In this document: in pieces, positions 45,777-55,923 of the stretch
Numbering within the stretch: position 1 is the stretch's first letter
How the letters are laid out: each line of letters starts with the position of its first letter
NCBI GenBank assembly: GCA_033002965.1
Contig: JAURVB010002450.1
Coordinates: 23,295-87,294, forward strand
Source: Piper betle
Taxonomy: Eukaryota; Streptophyta; Magnoliopsida; Piperales; Piperaceae
Length of the DNA stretch: 64,000 nt
Direction: 5' to 3'
Program-made: the position numbers and the translations under genes
Notes under the pieces: generated by a model
Database searches by the model: none
The model's input: only the letters and a program-made list of their open reading frames with translations
What the model was told of the DNA's origin: nothing

Positions 45777-47189
45777 TTACTCTGTTTGTGCCAAATTAAC
45801 TGTTGGGGCCTGAGTGCTGTCTTTGCTATCTTTGTCTGATTGTGCTGGTGTGTTGTCACGCGATGCGTCATCATGCGATCGGAAGAGACGAGAACATCTC
45901 AATGAGTTTGAGATTCTTTGTCTCGCTAAATGGTTGGATGTATGGGCCGAAGTCCTTGGCCCAAAAGAACCCGTATGTTGGGCCTCGTTAACATCAAGGT
46001 GAAATCTTCAAACACCTTGATGTCCAACAGTAGTTGTAGCTTTGTGTAGGGCTCAGGCTAACTCAAGTTGCTTATGTAATGGAGCCCAAGTGTTTGTGGG
46101 CAAGACTTCCCAATCTGGTTCAAGGTCAATTTGATCCAGCTCCGGGAGCTCGTCACCGGTAACTTAGTCCGAGTGCCATGAAGCAGTTGGACTCTTCTGT
46201 AAGCATGTTGTTTTTGAATAAGGGAGGAGACGCCTCAATCTTTAGACGAAGTCTTCTCCCTTTCTGAAGAGTGCTGTTTCACAAATGTCTTGGATGTAGT
46301 GTGGGAGCTTTTTGATTCCTTCCTCATTGTGAAAAAGGACCTCAGCTAGTAATCCTGTTTGTGGTATTGCTTCTATTGTAACTTGTACGTCTCTGTAATG
46401 CTGTATTGGAAATTCTTCCGCTGAAATGTAAGCCTTCCTTAGGCTGTAGATAAGCTGACATCTACAGGCGTAAGTCTGGTTGCATGTTGTGAAGGGTGCC
46501 TTGCATTGTCTTCTAATGTCATACTCAGCGTCATACTTAACTCTCAAAGAAGAGTCAAGCTGAGGGGAGTATTTTCCCTGTTGTGCTCTTTTCAAAAACT
46601 CAGATACGCATTCAACTTGAGCGCGTATCCTGTCTTGTTGATTAAGAGGAGTAGTCGTAATGACTTGTGCATAGGATGTTTCCTCGACGACTGGGCTGCC
46701 AACCAGTAATGGGCTTCTATAGTAAGAAGGACCACATGTGGCTGCAACGTCTTCAGCTGCTTGTTCAACATTGTAGTATCCTCTAAAGGAAGCTTTTGTG
46801 GATCCAATAGCCTGTTGTAGTTCTGGATATGTCTTGTAGAGACCGTATTTTGGTCCAGTGAAAAGGCGTAGCAACAGAAGTTCTTTCCCTTAGGTTTTTC
46901 TTGTATTTTTTCCGAAGTAAAAGATTAAGGCGCTAATGACCATAATCTTCTCTGTTGTGTTTGTGCTGCTAATGTTCCATATATTGTCAATGATACATCT
47001 TTGTGAATCATCAAGGCGTAAACAATCCTTGCTGATATATTGTCTGTGGGTATTCTCGTAAGATACCAATTGTGTTTGTCCAAAGGAAAGAATGTTCCGA
47101 GAAACACCTTTCCCCTTTGTCATGTGTGGTCGGAGACTAAGCTCCATGTCGCCCTTGTTTTTGTAATCCCAAGAAGCCTTGGGGGGCAT
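45777..47189 (-). pseudogene. Left copy of viroplasmin/transactivator-like gene (TAV), broken
   Basis: On the minus strand it starts MPPKASWDYKNKG. A viroplasmin domain follows (YALFTGPKYGLYKTYPE-like block with RGYYNVEQAAED), then a C-terminal part ending VNLAQTE. In infecting relatives TAV forms inclusion bodies and allows re-initiation on polycistronic RNA. The frame breaks at an A-run near 46,908 (one base longer than in the other arm), and further stops and shifts lie in the C-terminal third. The middle (46,242-46,900) is open and, in contrast to the right copy, undamaged around 46,540. Confidence 0.8.
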
Positions 47190-47222
47190 AATTGTCTGAA
47201 ATGTCACAAAAGAGATGTTAGA

Positions 47223-47370
47223 TCGATTTTAAGGTATCGAGAACCCTGAATTTTAAAGTTTTCAAACTTGTTTCGATTTTAAGGATCGAGAACCCTGAAT
47301 TTTAAAGTTTTCAAACTTGTTACGATTTTAAGGATCGTGAACCCTGAATTTTTAGAAGCTTTCAAACTTC
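47223..47370 (-). repeat. Three ~50-bp tandem repeats between RT and TAV (left copy)
   Basis: Units of 49-51 bases, each with 'gttttcaaacttgt' and an inverted pair around 'cgattttaaggatcg', lie exactly between the stop of the RT ORF and the TAV start. The right-arm copy is at 51,451-51,597. The inverted word could form a small RNA hairpin in each unit. Confidence 0.8.
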
Positions 47371-48964
47371 TTGTTGGCATAGAAGCCTGGATAAGATATC
47401 CGCTGTTTTATTATCGCTTCCCTTGATATGTTCCCATTGTATGTTGGTTCCTCTAGTAAGGAGGAAGTTCTGGAACTTGAGCCATCTTTTGGCGTTAAGT
47501 CCTTTTGTTTTTCCTTTTATTTGTTGTGAGTATTTGACTATTGCCTCACAATCTGTTCTGATTGTAAACTCTCTCTTTCCTGTAATGAAGAGTTCAAATG
47601 TTTCTAAGGCGTACATTACCGCCAAAATTTCAAAGTCTAGGCTTGTCATATATCCTGTTTGTTCTTTGTATTTTCCACTGCCATAGCGACAAATGGATTC
47701 CTCTGATTTAGGAGTGTATTTATGTGCTCTTTTTAGGAGTATAGCACCCCATCCTTGGTCGCTACCATCACATTCTATGATTAAGTAGTCAGTATCAAGG
47801 GGCAAATGTAGTTGTGGTAAATCTTTAACTAGGGTCTTAATTTTCTTCACAAGTTTAATGTCTTCAGAGTTAAAGAAATTTAACCCTGTTTGGTTTGTCT
47901 TGTTGTACAATGGTCCGGTGTATTTTCCTAGATTTTTGATAAAGTTTCTAGCATAGTTAAGTATGCCTAAGAAACTTCTTAGTTGTTTTGCATCTTCCAT
48001 TTTGTCAGGAAAATCAAGGATTTTCGAGGCTATATGTGGTTGTAATTTTATAGTTCCTTGTCCTAATTCGGTTCCAAGGAAGGAGATGTGGGTTTTGTTT
48101 ATCTCCATTTTCTTTTTGGATATGATCAACCCGTGTTGTTCAAATAGTGCTAGCACAGTGTATAGGTGTGCGTAGTGCTGTTCTTGGGTTTTTGAGAAAA
48201 TGAGGATGTCATCTATATATACACATGTGAACTCTGTGTAATGTCCAAAGATTTTGTCCATCTTCCTCTGAAAGACTTGAGGAGCAGTTCCAGACCAAAT
48301 GGCATTACAAGCCATTCATAATGTCCATTGGGGCAAGAAAAAGCTGTCCATTGTATTGAGTCAGGATGCATTTTGATCTGCCAAAATCCTGATTTTAGGT
48401 CAAATTTTGAATAGTATTTGGATAATTGTATCCTATTAATGAGTTGTTCTTTGTCAGGGATTTTGTATCCGTCTTCTCTAGTATTGTCATTTAATCTCTT
48501 GTAGTTGAAGACCATCCTGGACTGTCCACGTTTTTGTTCTGAGCCTTTATTTACGATGAAGGCTGGGCTTCTGTGTGGGCTTATGGATTTTCTAATTAGG
48601 CCCAATTCTGTAAGCTGTTTGATATGCATATCACATTCTTGTTGTTCCCAATTTGTGTATTTCATATCTTGGGCTTTGATTGTTAAATCTGGATTTATGA
48701 TTTCCAGCTTGCAATAGGTATTATTCCTATCCCAATGCTGTGTAGGATTTTCTCCTATAATGGAAATGTGTTGTAACCGTTTCAAGAAATCCTCTATGTT
48801 CTGTGAGTTATACATACATCTGAATAAGTTTGTTGGGCTTATCAAGTCCCGACTTATTTCTTCAGATGGGCTTGTGTTTTCTTCTAGGAAATGCATAAGG
48901 CATTCCTCTGGGCTTGGGCTTTTATCTATTGAAGTAAAAGATACTCCAATAGTGACATTCGCAA
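47362..48964 (-). pseudogene. Left copy of caulimovirid reverse transcriptase-RNase H, one frame break
   Basis: The minus-strand reading contains the RT core with YIDDILIFS, FLGILNYARNF, an RNase H domain (IIECDGSDQGWGAIL, RTDCEAIVKY) and the end SRLLCQQEV. A single base is missing near 48,281 compared with the right copy (just after VMPFGL), splitting the ORF in two. At its 5' side homology to the right arm stops at about 48,964. Confidence 0.88.
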
Positions 48965-49853
48965 CAACGAAACCTCCAAACTTCAAGGATTAGAAATTTG
49001 GAGACAAGACTGAACTCTCTAGAAGTAAGAATTGAACTCCTAGAAAAGCAGCAAGGGGATAATGATTCATCTTGGACAATAACGTTTGCAGACATAGAAC
49101 AATGTCCAACGAGGAACCCGAGTCTTCATCACAAGTAAGAATGGGTTTAATTCAAGGAATCAACCACGCTGCAACCACAATAACATCTGGAAACCCAAGT
49201 TATGGGTTAAGATAACATCTTGGAGGCGTTAGTACTAGACTTAAACGCTTTGGTATTGATAGCTGGGATCAACCAGTTCATATATCATGCAACACAGATC
49301 TATCATCGTGAACCATGTAGTTTTGCCCTAAGATCATGTCTATATGTTGGGTAGACATATCATAGAGCCACATCCTCTCCAGGGTCACTGGCATACACAG
49401 TATTGATGGGACAATTAGCCCCAAAGCTGAATTTTTACATTTAAAATGTAAAAATTCAGCTTTTGAATAATTGCAACCAATACTGTGCACGCCTCGTACC
49501 CTTAAGAGGATGTGGCTCTATGACATGTCTACCCAACATATAGACATGATCTTAGGGCAAAACTACATGATTCACGATGAAAGATCTTGTTACATTACAC
49601 AAGATTACTTCATCCCTGCTCACAATACCAAAGTTAGTCCAGTAATATCTCGAAGATATTACTAACCCATAAATTCTATCAGAGTTATCGAGCACAGCGT
49701 GCTGACTCCATAACAAACGCGCGCACACCAACAAAGAAAATTCGAATTCACGTAGGACAAGATGACCAACCGCTATTTCCTGATGAAATCCGATGGCTAT
49801 TTCTAGGAAAATACAGAAAACCCATATACCCATATACTAGCCCATATCGGAGC
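48965..49853. other. Centre of the palindrome: divergent spacers around a protease-like inner inverted repeat
   Basis: The inner inverted repeat is about 49,270-49,610, centred at 49,443 on a perfect palindrome (arms 'gctgaatttttacattt'). Each side encodes a short WLYDMSTQHIDMILGQNYM block, which resembles the end of a retroviral-type aspartic protease ('ILG' motif). Outside it, the left spacer (48,965-49,270) carries on the plus strand a ~57-residue open stretch with leucine-heptad spacing (RNLETRLNSLEVRIELLEKQ), and the right spacer (49,610-49,853) carries an unrelated open stretch (RIHVGQDDQPLFPDEIRW). Both are likely viral but unassigned. Confidence 0.6.
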
Positions 49854-49920
49854 TGTAAATGTCACTATTGGAGTATCTTTTACTTCAATAGATAAAAGCC
49901 CAAGCCCAGAGGAATGCCTT

Positions 49921-51456
49921 ATGCATTTCCTAGAAGAAAACACAAGCCCATCTGAAGAAATAAGTCGGGACTTGATAAGCCCAACAAACTTATTCAGATG
50001 TATGTATAACTCACAGAACATAGAGGATTTCTTGAAACGGTTACAACACATTTCCATTATAGGAGAAAATCCTACACAGCATTGGGATAGGAATAATACC
50101 TATTGCAAGCTGGAAATCATAAATCCAGATTTAACAATCAAAGCCCAAGATATGAAATACACAAATTGGGAACAACAAGAATGTGATATGCATATCAAAC
50201 AGCTTACAGAATTGGGCCTAATTAGAAAATCCATAAGCCCACACAGAAGCCCAGCCTTCATCGTAAATAAAGGCTCAGAACAAAAACGTGGACAGTCCAG
50301 GATGGTCTTCAACTACAAGAGATTAAATGACAATACTAGAGAAGACGGATACAAAATCCCTGACAAAGAACAACTCATTAATAGGATACAATTATCCAAA
50401 TACTATTCAAAATTTGACCTAAAATCAGGATTTTGGCAGATCAAAATGCATCCTGACTCAATACAATGGACAGCTTTTTCTTGCCCCAATGGACATTATG
50501 AATGGCTTGTAATGCCATTTGGTCTGAAAACTGCTCCTCAAGTCTTTCAGAGGAAGATGGACAAAATCTTTGGACATTACACAGAGTTCACATGTGTATA
50601 TATAGATGACATCCTCATTTTCTCAAAAACCCAAGAACAGCACTACGCACACCTATACACTGTGCTAGCACTATTTGAACAACACGGGTTGATCATATCC
50701 AAAAAGAAAATGGAGATAAACAAAACCCACATCTCCTTCCTTGGAACCGAATTAGGACAAGGAACTATAAAATTACAACCACATATAGCCTCGAAAATCC
50801 TTGATTTTCCTGACAAAATGGAAGATGCAAAACAACTAAGAAGTTTCTTAGGCATACTTAACTATGCTAGAAACTTTATCAAAAATCTAGGAAAATACAC
50901 CGGACCATTGTACAACAAGACAAACCAAACAGGGTTAAATTTCTTTAACTCTGAAGACATTAAACTTGTGAAGAAAATTAAGACCCTAGTTAAAGATTTA
51001 CCACAACTACATTTGCCCCTTGATACTGACTACTTAATCATAGAATGTGATGGTAGCGACCAAGGATGGGGTGCTATACTCCTAAAAAGAGCACATAAAT
51101 ACACTCCTAAATCAGAGGAATCCATTTGTCGCTATGGCAGTGGAAAATACAAAGAACAAACAGGATATATGACAAGCCTAGACTTTGAAATTTTGGCGGT
51201 AATGTACGCCTTAGAAACATTTGAACTCTTCATTACAGGAAAGAGAGAGTTTACAATCAGAACAGATTGTGAGGCAATAGTCAAATACTCACAACAAATA
51301 AAAGGAAAAACAAAAGGACTTAACGCCAAAAGATGGCTCAAGTTCCAGAACTTCCTCCTTACTAGAGGAACCAACATACAATGGGAACATATCAAGGGAA
51401 GCGATAATAAAACAGCGGATATCTTATCCAGGCTTCTATGCCAACAAGAAGTTTGA
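49921..51456 (+). CDS. Right copy of caulimovirid reverse transcriptase-RNase H, uninterrupted 511-codon frame
   Basis: The RT domain holds the catalytic YIDD (within CVYIDDILIFSK) and upstream FDLKSGFWQI and VMPFGLKTAPQVF blocks. RNase H follows with ECDGSDQGWGAIL and the final SDNKTADILSRLL. In a virus this is the C-terminal part of a polyprotein; here the frame meets a stop at 49,804-49,806, the junction with the central spacer, so the first ATG is merely internal. No integrase is present, as expected for pararetroviruses. The ORF is open, but there is no evidence that it is expressed. Confidence 0.88.
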   Translation: MHFLEENTSPSEEISRDLISPTNLFRCMYNSQNIEDFLKRLQHISIIGENPTQHWDRNNTYCKLEIINPDLTIKAQDMKYTNWEQQECDMHIKQLTELGLIRKSISPHRSPAFIVNKGSEQKRGQSRMVFNYKRLNDNTREDGYKIPDKEQLINRIQLSKYYSKFDLKSGFWQIKMHPDSIQWTAFSCPNGHYEWLVMPFGLKTAPQVFQRKMDKIFGHYTEFTCVYIDDILIFSKTQEQHYAHLYTVLALFEQHGLIISKKKMEINKTHISFLGTELGQGTIKLQPHIASKILDFPDKMEDAKQLRSFLGILNYARNFIKNLGKYTGPLYNKTNQTGLNFFNSEDIKLVKKIKTLVKDLPQLHLPLDTDYLIIECDGSDQGWGAILLKRAHKYTPKSEESICRYGSGKYKEQTGYMTSLDFEILAVMYALETFELFITGKREFTIRTDCEAIVKYSQQIKGKTKGLNAKRWLKFQNFLLTRGTNIQWEHIKGSDNKTADILSRLLCQQEV

Positions 51457-51597
51457 AAGCTTCTAAAAATTCAGGGTTCACGATCCTTAAAATCGTAACA
51501 AGTTTGAAAACTTTAAAATTCAGGGTTCTCGATCCTTAAAATCGAAACAAGTTTGAAAACTTTAAAATTCAGGGTTCTCGATACCTTAAAATCGATC
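51451..51597 (+). repeat. Three ~50-bp tandem repeats between RT and TAV (right copy)
   Basis: Starts of the units at about 51,451, 51,502 and 51,551. It is the same arrangement as at the left copy. Confidence 0.8.
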
Positions 51598-51628
51598 TAA
51601 CATCTCTTTTGTGACATTTCAGACAATT

Positions 51629-53063
51629 ATGCCCCCCAAGGCTTCTTGGGATTACAAAAACAAGGGCGACATGGAGCTTAGTCTCCGACCACACATGACA
51701 AAGGGGAAAGGTGTTTCTCGGAACATTCTTTCCTTTGGACAAACACAATTGGTATCTTACGAGAATACCCACAGACAATATATCAGCAAGGATTGTTTAC
51801 GCCTTGATGATTCACAAAGATGTATCATTGACAATATATGGAACATTAGCAGCACAAACACAACAGAGAAGATTATGGTCATTAGCGCCTTAATCTTTTA
51901 CTTCGGAAAAATACAAGAAAAACCTAAGGGAAAGAACTTCTGTTGCTACGCCCTTTTCACTGGACCAAAATACGGTCTCTACAAGACATATCCAGAACTA
52001 CAACAGGCTATTGGATCCACAAAAGCTTCCTTTAGAGGATACTACAATGTTGAACAAGCAGCTGAAGACGTTGCAGCCACATGTGGTCCTTCTTACTATA
52101 GAAGCCCATTACTGGTTGGCAGCCCAGTCGTCGAGGAAACATCCTATGCACAAGTCATTACGACTACTCCTCTTAATCAACAAGACAGGATACGCGCTCA
52201 AGTTGAATGCGTATCTGAGTTTTTGAAAAGAGCACAACAGGGAAAATACTCCCCCTGGCAGCCCGAGCTCTTCTTTGAGAGTTCAGTATGACGAGCTGAA
52301 GTATGACATTAGAAGACAATGCAAGGCACCCTTCACAACATGCAACCAGACTTACGCCTGTAGATGTCAGCTTATCTACAGCCTAAGGAAGGCTTACATT
52401 TCAGCGGAAGAGATTTCCAATACAGCATTACAGAGACGTACAAGTTACAATAGAAGCAATACCACAAACAGGATTACTAGCTGGAGGTCCTTTTTCACAA
52501 CGAGGAAGGAATCAAAAAGCTCCCACACTACATCCAAGACCATTTGTGAAACGGCACTCTTGAGAAAGGGGGAGAAGACTTCGTCTAAAGATTGAGAGCG
52601 TCTCCTCCCTTATTCACTTACAACATGTACTTACAGAAGAGTGGCCAACTGCTTCATGGCACTCGGACTAAGTTACCGGTGACGAGCTCCCGGAGCTGGA
52701 TCCGATCGACCCTTGAACCAGATTGGGAGAGTCTTGCCCACAAGCACTTGGGCTCCATTACATAAGCAACTTGAGTTAGCCAGAGCCCTTGCACACAAAG
52801 CTACAACTACTGTTGGACATCCAAGGTGTTTTGAAGATTTCACCTTGATGTTAACAGGCCCAACATACAGGTTCTTTTGGGCCAAGGACTTCGGCCCATA
52901 CATCCGACCATTTAGCGAGACAAAGAATCTCAAACTCATTGAGATGTTCTCGTCTCTTCCGATCCATGATGACGCATCGCGTGACAACACACCAGCACAA
53001 TCAGACAAAGATAGCAAAGACAGCACTCAGGCCCCAACAGTTAATTTGGCACAAACAGAGTAA
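51629..53063 (+). pseudogene. Right copy of viroplasmin/transactivator-like gene, broken
   Basis: The ATG (MPPKASWDY) is open through the viroplasmin domain to about 52,250, where extra bases relative to the left arm shift the frame. Further shifted pieces (52,275-52,595 and 52,713-53,063, ending VNLAQTE) cover the rest. Overall span is ~478 codons, close to TAV proteins of the family. The main break is at a different place from that of the left copy. Confidence 0.8.
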
Positions 53064-53397
53064 GAGAGACGTGGTAGGCCCATCTCTCCACCGACTTCGC
53101 CAAATCATGTAAGGTCTTTACTTGACCAAATTGTACATATTGTGTCGTTTTGTATGAGTCGTAAAATAAGTTGGGATAAGCATCCAAGGGTGATGTCTTA
53201 GTTGAGTGGTTTTTTAAGCAACCCACGTGGTTCACCTCTCTAACTGGTCACCTCTGGAGACTTCTCCACTTTCTTTGCTTTTGCGTGTCAAGTTTGTATG
53301 GCTCGCTTAACTTCTAAGCGATCCTTTTCTTTTTCTTTCTTTATGTAAAGAATATGGGTAAGCGGGCAATGTTAGGGCTTCGGCTTCTCCCTTTGAG

Positions 53398-53410
53398 TCT
53401 ATATAAGGGT
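53398..53410 (+). promoter_or_regulatory. Right viral promoter TATA box
   Basis: TCTATATAAGG, mirror of the left one, ~335 bases after the TAV end. It reads rightwards toward LecRK C, whose ATG is about 2.5 kb downstream on the same strand. Confidence 0.6.
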
Positions 53411-54398
53411 TGTCCCCCTTCACTTGGAAACACACGAAGAAATCAATTGAAGTTGCAAGTTCTAGCTAATATGTGTGAGTAGTTCTCCTTTCTTTTTCCG
53501 ATTTCCGGAGGAAAGCCCTCTGGTCCTCTTCAGGATGATCTCTTTCTCTTCTAAATAATAGAAGACGAAGGAATTATCTAGACTTCGTAAGATCGAGAAC
53601 AAGGTGCCATGCCGGAGCCGACTATCACCAGACCAGATCCAGTGCATCGGCACCTCTCTGCAGCAACAGGCCTGGGGTCCGAGTACATAAGTCCCGTTGA
53701 AGGCGAGGTGGCCGTGAAGGGCAGTCGTGGACAGAAGATCCCGTTGGATGAGTTGAAGAACTTGGGTGCAAATCATCAAGAGAATCTCACAGACCCTACA
53801 AGCTCTCTGGTACGTTTCTCAATTTTGCATCTCTAGATAATTTCCTCGTTTTCTGTTCTTTGGACCTGAAGAACATGATCCTGATGAGAACCATGGCTTC
53901 TCCCAAGGAAGAAGGGAAAAGATTTTTGTTTACTGCATCACACGTTTTTGGTTTGATCGAACTTCTCTTCTTCAACCCTCTGGTTTGTTTTCACTTTTTA
54001 GTTTTAAAACAACACAGCATACACAGCCTTTTAAATACTACAACAACAAACAACCTATACAAATTGGTTTGGTTGTCTACAATTCATTCAGGTTGGATGC
54101 GAGCTCGGGCGATGCCCGCAATTGTACCTTAGTCCTTCGTTGGAATGAATTTAGTACAACTAAAACGATTTTACAAATAAAAACACTAGCAACTGTTTTT
54201 TATACACAATCGAGGGAAGACTGGTGGCATCTTGACCTGATGACCACTCCTGATATGGAGTATACTACAGTTAATACAACAAAGAATTCTATCCTTACAG
54301 GGATTTAACTTGACAAGACAGTAAATTTTAGCTCTGTTCCACTGAATAGACTCTGACAGACTTGGTTTCCGCCCAAGTCATGCACAGATAGTTCACGG
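53411..54398 (+). other. Right viral leader region
   Basis: Leader equivalent of the left arm with several short ORFs (the longest is MPEPTITRPDP..., 75 codons). Not assigned to a viral protein. Confidence 0.5.
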
Positions 54399-54830
54399 AG
54401 TAAGTTTTCTACGACCACAGTCAATGAACTCTGTGCTTGAAAACACAGAATGGACGTTTAATCTCAGACGCCTCCTTCTGAGATTAGTGTTCCCACAACA
54501 CCATTTGTTCGTTGAACCTGACAACACCATCCATGTCAGATTCCCTGAATACCACAAGAGAAACTGTTTCAGATGAGTGAAACAGAATCAATCAAGAGCA
54601 GAATTAGAGCAGCTCCTAGACATAGTGAACATTACTCTAGAGATAAAAATGAGCGCGGGTTGGAGATGACCTAAACATGGATTATGTCTACATGGATAGT
54701 GACATAGCCCAGTACTTCACAAATGATGAGCTCCAAGCCCGAGCATGAACAGGATATTAAACATGGCAAGGAACCCCGAGGGGTATACGTTGCAAAGAAA
54801 TATCCTGGGGCCAAGCCATAGCCTAAACAA
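54399..54830 (+). other. Single-copy tail beyond the right arm, probably viral
   Basis: It has no counterpart left of 44,463. Short open stretches such as DNTIHVRFPEYHKRNC and DYVYMDSDIAQYFTNDELQA lie in different frames, suggesting a decayed ORF, possibly a structural or movement region. Not identified. Confidence 0.4.
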
Positions 54831-54836
54831 ATAATA

Positions 54837-54871
54837 TATATATTTGTGTGTGTGTGTGTGCGCGCGCGCGT
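54837..54871. repeat. Compound (TA)n(TG)n(CG)n microsatellite
   Basis: TA, then TG, then CG dinucleotide tracts in a row at the host junction, the position where other P modules have a (TA)n run. Confidence 0.9.
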
Positions 54872-55923
54872 TCATTGAGATGAGGTAGATGGTCATTTTT
54901 GTGTTCTCTAACCAATGGTGGTTTGTATATACTTCATTTATTATTTGACTAGATTAAATCAATGTAATTTTTAGAAGTTTGTATATGCTTCATTTATTAT
55001 TTGACAAGAATAAATCAATTTAATTTTCAAAAGCATAGATTGCTGGGAGAAAGAGGATTATTAGGCTATTGAGGGGTGGGGGATGTGAAACCACTAAAAA
55101 TATTTTTTTGTTAGCCCGGTTTGAAACAATTACAATCTCATCTTATTAATAAATAGAAAATCAAAAGTCGATCGCTCATGAAATGAAGGATAGTTTTCTA
55201 CCAACAAGAATATAACAAAAAATAAAAGAAAAAATTCTGCTATATCTTAATTTGATCATTTTATTAAAGTTTATCTTTAAAATATAAAAATATGAAGATT
55301 TATGTATAGAATTAGACTCAATATGTAACATAACTCAGGATTTTCTAAAACCAGGCCTTATAAAAGGGACAATGCCTTTCCAAATCCACCGGCTCTAAAC
55401 AAATTATGTCGGCCTTCACATGCTAGTCCATATTATAAAGAATTAGACAAGATTCAATTAAGGTTGAAGAAGATAAATAAATTGGACTAGTGAAAAATTA
55501 AGATGGATAATTGAGAAAACATTCATCATCTGTGTAGACAATTAGTTTTATATATCTCTCTGTGTCATCTCTCTTGACTAGTGAAAAATTAAGATGGACA
55601 ATCGAGAAAACATTCATCATCTTTAGCAATTAGTTTTATATATCTCCCTGTGTCATCTCTCTATTTTATGTAGCTTAAACAAGCTATATAGTATACAGTA
55701 TACGGTATTACCACCAACAAAAGAGAAGAAAAAACAACGCGTTTATGTTTTCATTGTCAAGAATTGACTAAACCCAGAAACAGTGTATAAACCCAATTGT
55801 CTTCCCATACAATTACAATGTCACTTCCTCACAACTACAAGCAAGCATGCATACCTATGTGTGTATATATATATATATGTGTGTGTATGTAGCACAGCTA
55901 GCTAGAAGTTGAAGAACGCAAAA
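54872..55923 (+). promoter_or_regulatory. Upstream module P of LecRK C
   Basis: The P module with two internal duplications: ~60 bp at 54,925-55,030 ('tatgcttcatttattatttg' twice) and ~90 bp at 55,485-55,655 ('gaaaaattaagatggataat ... tgtgtcatctctc' twice). It ends in a (TG)n/(TA)n tract (55,857-55,888) shortly before the ATG. Confidence 0.6.

Larger units (their letters stand above)
44463..48964 (-). repeat. Left arm of the caulimovirid inverted repeat
   Basis: The reverse complement matches 49,853-54,398 at high identity; the arm ends near 'gaactatctgtgcatgact'. Differences are mostly single substitutions and small indels. Confidence 0.9.
49853..54398 (+). repeat. Right arm of the caulimovirid inverted repeat
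   Basis: Partner of the left arm. Homology ends at 'cacagatagttca' (about 54,398). Beyond this, 54,399-54,830 has no counterpart at the left. Confidence 0.9.
44403..54830. mobile_element. Endogenous caulimovirid (plant pararetrovirus): two inverted copies forming a ~10-kb palindrome
   Basis: The DNA between R (left) and P (right) consists of two head-to-head partial genomes of a Caulimoviridae member. Each arm has, going outward from the centre: a protease-like scrap, reverse transcriptase-RNase H, a non-coding spacer with ~50-bp repeats, a viroplasmin/transactivator ORF, a promoter with TATA box, and a leader. The movement protein and capsid genes are absent or unrecognisable, no LTRs exist, and every arm has frame breaks, so neither copy is a complete virus. 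A TAV-type gene excludes badnavirus-like genera; it fits the caulimovirus/soymovirus/cavemovirus/solendovirus side, but the genus was not determined. The outer limits are where host repeats R and P stop. Confidence 0.88.

Noticed and set aside
47223..47370. Possible CRISPR-like array
   Set aside because: Three tandem units without distinct spacers, inside plant viral DNA; simple tandem repeats.
44403..54830. Badnavirus-type or Ty3/gypsy element
   Set aside because: No LTRs and no integrase after RNase H; a separate viroplasmin/transactivator gene argues for the TAV-bearing caulimovirid genera.
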